DNA of 64,000 nucleotides from contig JAXJBF010000132.1 in assembly GCA_036303105.1 (NCBI GenBank), positions 1 through 64,000 of the forward strand, read 5' to 3'. This DNA comes from UMGS1590 sp036303105 (GTDB taxonomy: Bacteria; Bacillota; Peptococcia; Peptococcales; Peptococcaceae). Both the position numbers and the translations under genes were made by a program. Positions within the stretch are counted from its first letter, which is position 1, and the number at the start of each line of letters is the position of its first letter. Below are positions 17,685 to 26,771 of the stretch, in pieces. The notes beneath the pieces were generated by a model, which did not search any database, was not told the origin of the DNA, and worked only from the letters and a program-made list of their open reading frames with translations.

Positions 17685-18815
17685 ATGAATAAAAGCGACA
17701 TCACACGCGACGCCTACATGCTCAAAGGCCCGCTGGCAAAGAAAGGCTACGACTGGTGGTGGCATTCCTTCACCGCCCACCACGCCGAGACCGGCGAAGC
17801 AAAGAGCTTCTACATTGAATACTTCCTCTGCAATCCGGCTCATGCTCAGGCGGAGCCAGTACTTGTCTGGAACGATCCAGCCGGGCGTGAAGCTGGCCGT
17901 CGCCCGTCCTACTGCATGGTCAACGTTGGCTTCTGGGGCAATCCAAAGGGGCAGCTCCATCGGTTCTTTCCCTGGTCGCAGGTTCACGTCAGCGATGGCG
18001 TGCCTTTCCGCCTGATGGCTGGCGACTGCACCTGCTCCGAAACGCACATGAGCGGGCGCGTCACCGTCTCTGAAGCGGACGCTAAGGCACATACCGAATG
18101 GATGAGCGACGCCGGCACCATGGAATGGGACATTCGCATCGACAAGCAAGTGGCCTACAACGTTGGCTACGGCGCCTCGTCCTTTTTCCGTCGGCTCAAT
18201 GCCTTTGAAATGTTCTGGCATGCCGAAGGCATGAAAACCGCCTTCGAAGGCTGGCTGCGCCTGAACGGCGAAGAGTACATCGTGCGCCCCGAAGACTGCT
18301 ACGGCTACGCCGACAAAAACTGGGGCGGCGACTTCACCTCGCCATGGGTCTGGCTTTCTTCGAACGACCTCATCAGCAAAGCCACCGGCAAGCGCCTGCA
18401 CAACAGCGTCTTCGAAGTCGGCGGCGGCACGCCGAAAGCTTTCGGCATCGCGCTTAATCGCAAACTCCTCGGCCAATTCTACTACGAAGGCCAAGACTAC
18501 GAATTCAACTTCAGCAAATTCTGGACCGGCAGCCGCACCTACTTCGACTGCCGCGAAACCGACACCCACATCATCTGGCACGTCGTCCAAACCACCTTTC
18601 GTGCCAAAATGATCGTCGACATCACCTGCCGCAAAGCCGACATGCTCCTCATCAACTACGAATCCCCCGACGGCTATAAACGCCACACCCGCCTCTGGAA
18701 CGGCGGCAACGGCCAAGGCACCGTCAAACTCTACCAGCGCCGCCACGGCCGCTGGCGCCTCATCGACCAAGTCTACGCCAATCACGTTGGCTGCGAATAT
18801 GGCGAGTATGAGTGA
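17685..18815 (+). CDS. Tocopherol-cyclase-like family protein
   Basis: 376 residues, beta-rich, many Trp/Tyr. The pattern resembles the tocopherol cyclase-like family: YIEYF near residue 45, SYCMVNVG, and the conserved YGYADKNWGGDF...PWVWLSS block (about residues 205-225). In plants the family cyclises tocopherol precursors; bacterial members in organisms without tocopherols are uncharacterised and may bind a lipid or quinone-like ligand. No signal peptide or membrane helix is seen. Own promoter; the EF-hand gene follows after 36 bases. Function is not assigned beyond the family. Confidence 0.78.
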   Translation: MNKSDITRDAYMLKGPLAKKGYDWWWHSFTAHHAETGEAKSFYIEYFLCNPAHAQAEPVLVWNDPAGREAGRRPSYCMVNVGFWGNPKGQLHRFFPWSQVHVSDGVPFRLMAGDCTCSETHMSGRVTVSEADAKAHTEWMSDAGTMEWDIRIDKQVAYNVGYGASSFFRRLNAFEMFWHAEGMKTAFEGWLRLNGEEYIVRPEDCYGYADKNWGGDFTSPWVWLSSNDLISKATGKRLHNSVFEVGGGTPKAFGIALNRKLLGQFYYEGQDYEFNFSKFWTGSRTYFDCRETDTHIIWHVVQTTFRAKMIVDITCRKADMLLINYESPDGYKRHTRLWNGGNGQGTVKLYQRRHGRWRLIDQVYANHVGCEYGEYE

Positions 18816-18851
18816 GAGAGAACGTGTTCGATACAGAAAGGAGCAACCACC

Positions 18852-19100
18852 ATGGACGGATTTTTTGGCGATGCATTTGATTTTGATGGCAGCGGTGATT
18901 TGGACGCCATGGAACTGGCGGCAGATTATGCAATGTTTGCCCATGTTATGAACTACGAAGCTTTTGAAGAAAGAGTACTCGCTCTCGCGCAGGCTGGCAT
19001 CAGCCTTGCCGATTTTCGCTGGATGAACCACGATGAGCAAATTCAATTTCTCGTGAATGCAAATCTGAACCCAGAGGCTTTTGAGGACTTGATGGAGTAA
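18852..19100 (+). CDS. Small protein with a canonical EF-hand loop
   Basis: 82 residues, strongly acidic. Residues 10-21 read DFDGSGDLDAME, a complete 12-residue EF-hand calcium loop (D1, D3, S5, D9 and E12 as ligands, G6). The rest is predicted helical and ends in an acidic tail. AAAGGAG lies upstream of ATG. It probably forms a two-gene unit with the tocopherol-cyclase-like gene, closed by a terminator. I recognise no named family; calcium binding is inferred from the loop only. Confidence 0.75.
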   Translation: MDGFFGDAFDFDGSGDLDAMELAADYAMFAHVMNYEAFEERVLALAQAGISLADFRWMNHDEQIQFLVNANLNPEAFEDLME

Positions 19101-19119
19101 TGCACGAAACCTGAAAAAG

Positions 19120-19163
19120 AATCCCCAACTGCGGAAAACTTTTCGGCAGTCGGGGATTCTTTG
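19120..19163 (+). terminator. Intrinsic terminator
   Basis: GAATCCCC-AACTGC... pairs with GGCAGT-CGGGGATTC, then TTT. It marks the left border of the AT-richer restriction-modification locus. Confidence 0.85.
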
Positions 19164-19304
19164 CATAGAGCGTTTTCATTTGTGTTCATAAGAGAAACCG
19201 ATTATACTGAAAGGTAGAAATAAGCAATCTACTGCTTTATTTCTAAAGGTCAAACCTCGATTGTTTTCTGAGGATATATAAAATGAAAGGATTTATAGTA
19301 AGGT

Positions 19305-19808
19305 ATGTGGACAGTATTAGCCAACATTTCTTCAGTAATTACAGCGATATTGTTTATTGTATATTTTATTGGTCGTTTCATGGCAATATTCAAGGAACGA
19401 AGTCTATATTATGACAAAATTGAATTAAAACCCGAAGGTTCAGATTTGAGAAAGTATGATATAGTCGAATCGTTTCGTTTACAAGAAATTATAAATAATG
19501 TCTATATTATTACTTCAGAAAATGGAATTTGGAATTTCTGTATATATGAATATGTTTATGATGAAGGATATAGTAGAGTTTTAACAAGAAAGCTTATATA
19601 TAATCTTCCATTTCTTCAAATAGGACAATCCGTAGCAATTCATTTTGACATACCTGAAATATTACCAATGTACGCGGTAGAATATAATACGGCAGATTAT
19701 AGAGTGGTCAAATTTGACTTGCAAGGTAATTCAAAAAATGGGATAGTGTCTGAGTTGGTAAATCCGACCCATACATGGAAGAGCATTTTATATTTTTTAT
19801 TTAGATGA
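19305..19808 (+). CDS. Hypothetical membrane-anchored protein at the edge of the hsd locus
   Basis: 167 residues. One N-terminal membrane helix (about residues 5-28, VITAILFIVYFIGRFMAIF) and a soluble beta-rich remainder. I recognise no family. The codons are far AT-richer than in neighbouring genes, a sign of transfer. The gene ends 19 bases before hsdM and may be co-transcribed. The RBS is weak (AAGG directly before ATG), so the start is uncertain. It could be cargo of the restriction island. Confidence 0.6.
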   Translation: MWTVLANISSVITAILFIVYFIGRFMAIFKERSLYYDKIELKPEGSDLRKYDIVESFRLQEIINNVYIITSENGIWNFCIYEYVYDEGYSRVLTRKLIYNLPFLQIGQSVAIHFDIPEILPMYAVEYNTADYRVVKFDLQGNSKNGIVSELVNPTHTWKSILYFLFR

Positions 19809-19827
19809 TGAACAATACAAAGGAGAG

Positions 19828-21396
19828 ATGACGATGGCAGGTGTGCAGAAGGATCAGGAGCGTGAGGAGCTGCATCGTGCGATTTGGGCGATTGCGGATG
19901 ATTTGCGTGGGAGTGTGGATGGTTGGGATTTCAAGTCTTATGTGTTGGGCATGATGTTCTACCGCTACATGTCTGAAAATCTGGCGCATTATATCAACAA
20001 GGGCGAGTGGGAAGCGGGCTTTGCTGATTTTGACTATGCGGCGCTGTCGGATGAGGATGCGGAGCAGGCGCGGGCGGATATGGTCAGCACGCGCGGCTTT
20101 TTCATTCCGCCGTCGGAGCTGTTCTGCAATGTGCAGAAGCGTGCGGCCGACGATGAGAACCTGAACATGACATTGGAAGCAGTCTTTCGGCACATTGAAG
20201 AATCGGCCAGAGGCAGCGAAAGCGAGGACGATTTCGCCGGGCTGTTTGAGGATATTGACGTCAACAGCAACAAGCTCGGTGCCACCGTGGCCAAGCGCAA
20301 CGCCAACCTTGTCAAGCTGATGGACGGGGTTGCCAACATGGCGCTGGGCGCTTATCAGGACAACTCTATTGATGCCTTTGGCGACGCTTACGAGTATTTG
20401 ATGAGCATGTATGCGTCCAACGCCGGCAAAAGCGGCGGCGAATTTTTCACGCCGCAGGAAGTGTCGGAACTGCTCACGCGCATTGCCGTGGCCGGTAAAA
20501 CCGCTGTCAACAAGGTGTACGACCCGGCGTGCGGCTCGGGCTCGCTCCTGCTCAAGGCGGCAAAAATCCTCGGCAAAGACAACGTGCGCCAGGGGTTCTA
20601 CGGGCAGGAAATCAACCTCACCACCTACAACCTCTGCCGCATCAACATGTTTCTGCACGACATCGACTTTGACAAGTTCGACATTGCCCATGAGGACACC
20701 CTCACCAATCCGCAGCACTGGGACGACGAGCCTTTTGAAGTCATCGTTTCCAATCCGCCGTACTCCATCAAGTGGGAAGGCGACAACAACCCCGTGCTGA
20801 TCAACGATCCCCGCTTTTCACCAGCCGGGGTGCTGGCGCCAAAATCCAAGGCCGACCTGGCGTTTATCATGCATTCGCTGGCCTGGCTGGCCAGCAACGG
20901 CACCGCTGCCATTGTTTGTTTCCCAGGTGTGATGTATCGCGGCGGCGCCGAAAAGAAAATCCGCCAATACCTGATCGACAACAATTTCATCGATGCCATC
21001 ATTCAGCTGCCAAGCAACCTTTTCTTTGGCACCTCCATCGCCACCTGCATCATGGTGCTTAAACGCAATAAGGCCGATAACACCACCTTTTTTGTGGATG
21101 CGTCGGCAGAATGTGTGAAGGTGACGAACAACAACAAGCTCACCGAGGACAACATCACCCGTATTGTGGACGCCGTGACCAACCGCAGCGAAGAAGAACA
21201 TTTTTCACGCGCGGTGGCCTACGAGGAGATCAAGGACAACGATTTCAACCTCTCGGTCAGCACTTATGTGGAACCGGAAGATACCCGCGAAGTTATCGAC
21301 ATTGTCAAGCTGAACGCCGAGATCGAGCAGATCGTGGCGCGGGAACAAGTGCTGCGCGATGAGATCGCCAAGATCATCGCTGAGATTGAGGGGTGA
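19828..21396 (+). CDS. hsdM: Type I restriction-modification system, DNA methyltransferase subunit HsdM
   Basis: 522 residues, normal for HsdM. It methylates adenine N6 within the bipartite site read by HsdS. Seen: N-terminal helical domain (FYRYMSENL near residue 48), SAM motif DPACGSGSLLLKAAK (about residues 232-246), catalytic NPPYSIKW (about 310). AAAGGAG is followed by ATG 19828 and ATG 19834; the second has better spacing. hsdS starts four bases after its stop. GC is similar to hsdR and higher than in hsdS. Confidence 0.97.
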   Translation: MTMAGVQKDQEREELHRAIWAIADDLRGSVDGWDFKSYVLGMMFYRYMSENLAHYINKGEWEAGFADFDYAALSDEDAEQARADMVSTRGFFIPPSELFCNVQKRAADDENLNMTLEAVFRHIEESARGSESEDDFAGLFEDIDVNSNKLGATVAKRNANLVKLMDGVANMALGAYQDNSIDAFGDAYEYLMSMYASNAGKSGGEFFTPQEVSELLTRIAVAGKTAVNKVYDPACGSGSLLLKAAKILGKDNVRQGFYGQEINLTTYNLCRINMFLHDIDFDKFDIAHEDTLTNPQHWDDEPFEVIVSNPPYSIKWEGDNNPVLINDPRFSPAGVLAPKSKADLAFIMHSLAWLASNGTAAIVCFPGVMYRGGAEKKIRQYLIDNNFIDAIIQLPSNLFFGTSIATCIMVLKRNKADNTTFFVDASAECVKVTNNNKLTEDNITRIVDAVTNRSEEEHFSRAVAYEEIKDNDFNLSVSTYVEPEDTREVIDIVKLNAEIEQIVAREQVLRDEIAKIIAEIEG

Positions 21397-21400
21397 GGTT

Positions 21401-22612
21401 ATGAGCAGATTGGAGGAATTGATTCAGAAACAGCGGCAGTTTCCAATAGTAGATTTGCATACTGTTGTAAAAAGAAAGTGCTCTGGTGCGACTCCAGCGA
21501 AAGGAAATCGTGAATACTATGATGGTGGAAATATTCCATGGCTTCGAACACAGGATGTTCGATTTAACGAAATTGTTGAAGTTGAAAGTTATATAACAGA
21601 AAAAGCTGTAAACGAAACAGCCGTTAAATGGATACCGGAAAACTGTGTGATTATTGCAATTTCAGGTGCTTCTGCAGGGAGATGTGCTATTAATAAGATT
21701 AGGACGACAACCAATCAACATTGTCTTAATCTGGAGATTGATAGTTCGAAAGCGCTTTACAAATATATCTATTATTGTATTGCAAATCAGTATCAAGAGC
21801 TTCTTTCTAGAAAACAAGGTGCACGAGGGGATTTAAATTCATCACTGATTTTGAGCTTAAAAATTCCACTTCCTCCGTTGGAAGTGCAGCGTGAAATTGT
21901 CCGGGTTTTGGACAATTTCACAGAACTCACGACAGAACTCACGACAGAACTCACGACAGAACTCACCGCTCGCAAAAAGCAGTATGAGTATTATGCGAGC
22001 ACGCTTATTTCTAATTCTAATTATGAATGGGTTTATATGTCAGAACTTGCAAAATTTGTATATGGTTATACAGACAAAGCGAGAGACTATGGTGATGCAA
22101 GATTTATTAGAATTACGGATATAGATGAACAAGGTTGTTTAAATCGGGAGAATGTTAAATATATTACACTAAATGATGAAGCTAGAAAAAGTTTGCTTTC
22201 AAAGGGTGATTTAATTATGGCTCGAACTGGGGCTACATATGGAAAGACGCTGTTTTTTGATAGTGCTGAACCTTCAGTTTACGCATCTTTCCTGATTAAA
22301 ATTATTCCTGATTCAAAAAGACTAAATAATAAATATTACTGGCATTTTACTAAAACATCTTTGTATTGGAATCAGGCAAATAAACTTGTATCTACAGGAG
22401 GGCAACCACAGTTTAATACACCCGCGTTAAAGAAAATTAAAATTCCTCTCCCCTCTCTCGAAGAACAACAACGCATTGTGGACATTCTCGATCGTTTTGA
22501 CACGCTCTGCAATGACCTGACGGCTGGCTTGCCTGCCGAAATCGAGGCGCGGCAGAAACAGTATGAGTATTATCGCGACAAGCTGTTGGATTTTCAAGAA
22601 ATCAAGAGCTAA
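21401..22612 (+). CDS. hsdS: Type I restriction-modification system, specificity subunit HsdS
   Basis: 403 residues from ATG 21401 (GAGG upstream; the frame opens earlier inside hsdM). Two target-recognition domains of low GC (about residues 1-165 and 200-360) each end in a conserved helix: LEVQREIVRVLDNF and EEQQRIVDILDRF, each followed by KQYEYY. The central spacer helix holds TELT four times in a row, encoded by a 12-bp tandem repeat. In EcoR124-type systems the number of such repeats sets the gap length of the DNA site. The recognition sequence cannot be predicted here. Confidence 0.96.
   Translation: MSRLEELIQKQRQFPIVDLHTVVKRKCSGATPAKGNREYYDGGNIPWLRTQDVRFNEIVEVESYITEKAVNETAVKWIPENCVIIAISGASAGRCAINKIRTTTNQHCLNLEIDSSKALYKYIYYCIANQYQELLSRKQGARGDLNSSLILSLKIPLPPLEVQREIVRVLDNFTELTTELTTELTTELTARKKQYEYYASTLISNSNYEWVYMSELAKFVYGYTDKARDYGDARFIRITDIDEQGCLNRENVKYITLNDEARKSLLSKGDLIMARTGATYGKTLFFDSAEPSVYASFLIKIIPDSKRLNNKYYWHFTKTSLYWNQANKLVSTGGQPQFNTPALKKIKIPLPSLEEQQRIVDILDRFDTLCNDLTAGLPAEIEARQKQYEYYRDKLLDFQEIKS
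21920..21967 (+). repeat. Four-copy 12-bp tandem repeat in the hsdS spacer
   Basis: ACAGAACTCACG repeated four times (last copy ends in C). Each unit encodes TELT in frame. Unit length is a multiple of three, so copy changes keep the frame. Confidence 0.97.
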
Positions 22613-22627
22613 TGAGGTGATTGTTGA

Positions 22628-23540
22628 ATGGCAGAACAAATAGAGCATATTCCCTTTGAAGATGAAAATTATTGGACAGAGAGAACGCAGAATGTTTTAA
22701 AGAATGGACTGCTGATTGACAGCTATAAGGACATATTAAACGTTTGGAAATATTTTAAGTATTGTTTGCAAACGAAAAATAGGTTCTTTTTTTGATCATC
22801 CGGCCATTCCGTTTATCATACAACGATTTAATAATCATGAATGGGTGCTTCCAAAAGGAATCAATATCTACAGAGCAAGAATAGATAAAGATAGAGAGTA
22901 TGAGAATCAATGTTGGTTAGCACGAAGTTATATTAATTTGATGCAAATGGATCCGAATAGCCCTTTTTTTGATGCATATCAAGAGCAAGCGAAAAAAATC
23001 CAGGAAAATAAGGAATATCAAGAATTCCAATCTCGCTATGATAATGGGTTCGAAGGGTTTGATGCTCAGGGCAGTGGAGCGCCATCTTTTGATAAAGTAG
23101 CAGCTGGAAGATGCAATCCCGAACATGTTGTTTTTCTGTATGCGGCGAATGATGAACACACCGCCACAGCCGAAGTGAGACCTTATATAAGAGATGCTGT
23201 AAGTGTAGCGGTTTTGTCTGTCAAGAAAGACTTGCGCTTGGTTGATTTTTACTATGAATATGATGGTAAGGGCCTGCGGGAGATTGATGATATCTTTCAT
23301 GATGTCATGCGAGAAGAATTTTCAACGTTAAATAAAGGTGACAAAGAAGCTTACCTGGCAACTCAATATTTATCATTATTGGCGCAACATCAGGGATTTG
23401 ATGGCATACGGTTTAGAAGTTCTTTGGTGGAAAAAGGGGCGAATTATGTCATTTTTGATCCGAGTAACTGCGAGGCACTCTCTTCTAAAATGTATGTAAT
23501 AAAAAAGGTAACCTATGATTTATTTCCAATTTTAGATTAG
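22628..23540 (+). pseudogene. RES-domain protein gene, split by a frameshift at a T7 tract
   Basis: ATG 22628 starts a 55-codon frame ending at TGA 22793-22795. Removing one T from the T7 run at 22787-22793 joins it to the frame that ends at 23540, giving a 303-residue protein through FFFDHPAIPF. The downstream part has RES landmarks: Arg in IYRARI, Glu in TAEVRPYIRD, Ser in GIRFRSS followed by GANYVIFD. RES enzymes phosphorolyse NAD+ and act as toxins. The N-terminal about 90 residues are unidentified. It lies between hsdS (15 bases before) and hsdR (14 after). It could be a true pseudogene, a slippage-switched gene or a sequencing error. Confidence 0.75.
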
Positions 23541-23554
23541 AAAGGAGGGCGCGC

Positions 23555-26500
23555 ATGAGCACGTATAACATTGTTCTTTCGACGAATGAGAGCACGGTGG
23601 TGGCGGAGTATGAGCCGCAGACGGAGCGGTCGGATGCATACCAGAGCGAGGCGGCGTTGGAAGCGGCGCTGATCAAGATGCTTGGCGAGCAGGGCTATGA
23701 GTATGTGCCCATTCACAATGAAGCAGAGCTGATTGCCAACCTGCGCCAACAGCTGGAAGCGCTGAACCATTATCAGTTCACGGACGATGAATGGAAACGG
23801 TTTTTCAAGGACAAGATTGCCAATGCCAACGAAAGCATTGTGGATAAGACGCGCAAGATTCAGGAGGACTATGTGCAGAATCTGACGCGCGACAACGGCG
23901 CCACGATGAACATTTCCCTGATCGATAAGAAAAACGTGCACAACAACCGTCTGCAGGTGATCAACCAATACGAAGAAGACGGCGGCAAATACGACACGCG
24001 CTACGATGTGACCATCCTGGTCAACGGGCTGCCGCTGGTGCATGTGGAGCTGAAGCGGCGCGGGGTGGCGCTGAAGGAAGCGTTCAACCAGATCAACCGC
24101 TATCAGCGCAACAGCTTTTGGGCGAGCAGCGGGCTGTACGAGTATGTGCAGCTGTTTGTGATTTCCAACGGCACGAACACCAAGTATTATTCCAACACGA
24201 CGCGCGCCAGCCACATCAAGGAGCTGGATGGCAGCGGCAGGAAGCACAGCAAGAAAACGTCCAACAGCTTTGAGTTCACCTCGTACTGGGCGGACGGCAG
24301 CAATCGCGTGATTGCGGATTTGGTGGATTTCACGAAGACGTTTTTTGCCAAGCACACGCTGCTGAACATTTTGACCAAGTATTGCGTATTCACAAGCGAG
24401 GAGCTGCTCTTGGTGATGCGCCCCTATCAGATTGTGGCAACGGAGCGCATCTTGAACCGCATTGAGGTGTCGACGAATTACAAGAAGATGGGTACGCTGG
24501 AAGCGGGCGGCTATATTTGGCACACGACTGGCAGCGGCAAAACGCTGACCTCGTTTAAGACGGCGCAGCTGGCGACCAATCTGCCGTACATCGACAAGGT
24601 GCTGTTTGTGGTCGACCGTAAGGATTTGGACTATCAAACGATCAAGGAATACGAGCGTTTTGAAAAAGGCTGCGCGTCGCCGAACAAAAACACGGCGGTG
24701 CTGCAGCGTCAGCTGGAAGACCGGGACGAAAAAGGTCGTTTTCATCCCTATAAAATCATTGTGACGACGATTCAGAAGCTGGATGTGTTCATTAGCAAGA
24801 ATCCGTCGCATCCGGTGCGCGACAAGCATGTGGTGCTGATTTTTGATGAATGTCATCGCAGCCAGTTTGGCGACATGCACACGCGTATTGTCGGCGGGGT
24901 GATTAAAAAAGGAGAAAAGGCCATCAAGGTGCCGAAGTATTTCAAGCACTACCATATTTTCGGCTTTACAGGCACGCCGATTTTTGCGGAGAACTCAGGC
25001 GCCGGGCGCAACCCGATGCTGAAAACCACGGCGCAGGCCTTTGGCGAGCAGCTGCACAGCTACACCATTGTGAACGCCATCAACGATGGCAATGTGCTGC
25101 CATTCCGCATTGACTATATCAACACGGTGAAGCAGAAGGACGATGGCAAGGACAAGCAGGTCACCGCCATTGACACGGAGGAAGCGCTGGCATCGCCGGC
25201 GCGTATTCAGGCGATTGTGACCTATATTCTGGACCATTTTGACCAGAAGACCATGCGCAATGCTTACTACAGCTTGAAGGGGCAGCGTGTGAACGGGTTC
25301 AACTCAATGTTTGCGGTGAGCTCGATTCCTGTGTGCAAGAAATATTATCTGGAGCTGAAAAAACAGCTGGCCGAGCGCCATCGCGATCTGACCGTGGCGA
25401 CGATTTATTCCTTTGCCGCCAACGAAACCGACAGCGCCAACGGTATTTTGGGCGATGAAAGCTTTGACACGGACAAGCTCGACCAAAGCTCCAGAGATTT
25501 TCTGGAGATGGCAATCGACGATTACAACAAGGCTTTTGCGACGCATTTTGACACCACGAGTAAGGGCTTTCAGAATTACTACAAGGATTTGTCCAATCGG
25601 GTGAAAAACCGCGAGGTGGATCTGCTTTTGGTGGTGAACATGTTCCTGACTGGGTTTGATGCGACCACGCTCAACACCTTGTGGGTGGACAAGAACTTGA
25701 AGATGCATGGGCTGATTCAGGCCTTTTCGCGCACCAACCGCATTTTGAACTCGGTGAAAACCTATGGCAACATTGTGTGCTTCCGCGATCTGGAAAAAGA
25801 AACCAACGAAGCCATAGGGCTGTTTGGCGACAAGAACGCGAAGGGCGTTGTGGTGCTGAAGGCATACGAGGATTATTATTACGGTTATACCGACGAAAAC
25901 GGCAAGGAGCAGAAGGGCTACGAGCAGCGCATTGAGGAACTGCTGGCGCGTTATCCGCTGGGCGAGCAAATCATTGGCGAACAGAACAAGAAGGATTTTT
26001 TGGTGCTCTTTGGCAACATTCTGCGGCTGCGCAATATTTTGACGGCGTTCGACCGCTTTGCTGGCAACGAGATTCTGCCGCCGATTGATTTTCAGGATTA
26101 CACGGGGCTGTACCACGATGTATACGAGGAGATGAAACCAAAGCCAGGCGACAAGGACAGCATTTTGGACGATGTGGTCTTTGAACTGGAACTGGTCAAG
26201 CAGGTGGAGGTCAATATTGACTACATTCTGATGCTGGTGGCGAAGTATCACGACAGCAACTGCGAGGACAAAGAGATTCTTGTGGCAATCGACAAGGCAA
26301 TTCGGTCGAGTTTGCAGCTGCGCTCTAAGAAAGAGCTGATCGAGAATTTTGTGGATACCATCAACGTCAACAGCGATGTGCAGACCGATTGGCGCAAGTT
26401 TATCCGCGAGCAGCGCGAGGTGGACATTCAAAAGATCATCATCGACGAACGGCTGAAGCCGGAAGAAACGAAGACGTTTGTTGAAAATGCGTTTCGTGAC

Positions 26501-26731
26501 GGCGTGCTGAAAACCACTGGAACCGGTGTGGATAAAATTCTACCGCCGGTGTCGCGTTTTGGCGGCGGTGGCTCGCGCGATAAGAAAAAGCAAACCGTGA
26601 TCGAAAAATTGAAAACGTTCTTCGACAAATACTTTGGCCTTATCAGCCCAACCGAGCCACTCATGGAAGAGAAGGCTGAGTACGACGCCATGGGCAAGGT
26701 GGCCGACGGACACTGTGAATACGGGCAGTGA
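23555..26731 (+). CDS. hsdR: Type I restriction endonuclease subunit HsdR
   Basis: 1058 residues. ATP-driven translocase and nuclease of the restriction complex. Seen: PD-(D/E)xK nuclease region with HVELKRRG (about residues 165-172), Walker A HTTGSGKT (about 325-332), DExH box DECHRSQFG, and GFTGTPIF, then a RecA-like domain with TGFDATTLNTLWVDK and AFSRTNR. AAAGGAGGG precedes ATG. A GC-rich stem-loop without T-run sits at 26721-26743 around the stop. Full length and apparently intact. Confidence 0.97.
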   Translation: MSTYNIVLSTNESTVVAEYEPQTERSDAYQSEAALEAALIKMLGEQGYEYVPIHNEAELIANLRQQLEALNHYQFTDDEWKRFFKDKIANANESIVDKTRKIQEDYVQNLTRDNGATMNISLIDKKNVHNNRLQVINQYEEDGGKYDTRYDVTILVNGLPLVHVELKRRGVALKEAFNQINRYQRNSFWASSGLYEYVQLFVISNGTNTKYYSNTTRASHIKELDGSGRKHSKKTSNSFEFTSYWADGSNRVIADLVDFTKTFFAKHTLLNILTKYCVFTSEELLLVMRPYQIVATERILNRIEVSTNYKKMGTLEAGGYIWHTTGSGKTLTSFKTAQLATNLPYIDKVLFVVDRKDLDYQTIKEYERFEKGCASPNKNTAVLQRQLEDRDEKGRFHPYKIIVTTIQKLDVFISKNPSHPVRDKHVVLIFDECHRSQFGDMHTRIVGGVIKKGEKAIKVPKYFKHYHIFGFTGTPIFAENSGAGRNPMLKTTAQAFGEQLHSYTIVNAINDGNVLPFRIDYINTVKQKDDGKDKQVTAIDTEEALASPARIQAIVTYILDHFDQKTMRNAYYSLKGQRVNGFNSMFAVSSIPVCKKYYLELKKQLAERHRDLTVATIYSFAANETDSANGILGDESFDTDKLDQSSRDFLEMAIDDYNKAFATHFDTTSKGFQNYYKDLSNRVKNREVDLLLVVNMFLTGFDATTLNTLWVDKNLKMHGLIQAFSRTNRILNSVKTYGNIVCFRDLEKETNEAIGLFGDKNAKGVVVLKAYEDYYYGYTDENGKEQKGYEQRIEELLARYPLGEQIIGEQNKKDFLVLFGNILRLRNILTAFDRFAGNEILPPIDFQDYTGLYHDVYEEMKPKPGDKDSILDDVVFELELVKQVEVNIDYILMLVAKYHDSNCEDKEILVAIDKAIRSSLQLRSKKELIENFVDTINVNSDVQTDWRKFIREQREVDIQKIIIDERLKPEETKTFVENAFRDGVLKTTGTGVDKILPPVSRFGGGGSRDKKKQTVIEKLKTFFDKYFGLISPTEPLMEEKAEYDAMGKVADGHCEYGQ

Positions 26732-26771
26732 CATGCTGCCCGTCAATCCACCATAGAAAGGAGCATGCCTG

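Noticed and set aside
21920..21967. CRISPR-like repeat
   Set aside because: The units are contiguous, only 12 bp, without spacers, and encode the HsdS helix.
19200..23550. Integrated mobile element around the hsd genes
   Set aside because: GC drops, but there is no integrase, transposase, tRNA target or flanking direct repeat that I can see; only lateral transfer of hsdS/RES-type genes is supported.
23537..24955. Long minus-strand open frames opposite hsdR (also 25304-26431)
   Set aside because: Shadows of the hsdR codon pattern; hsdR has all motifs in the plus frame.
26721..26743. Terminator at the end of hsdR
   Set aside because: A perfect GC-rich stem, but no T-run follows, and kptA starts close by; likely a read-through stem-loop.
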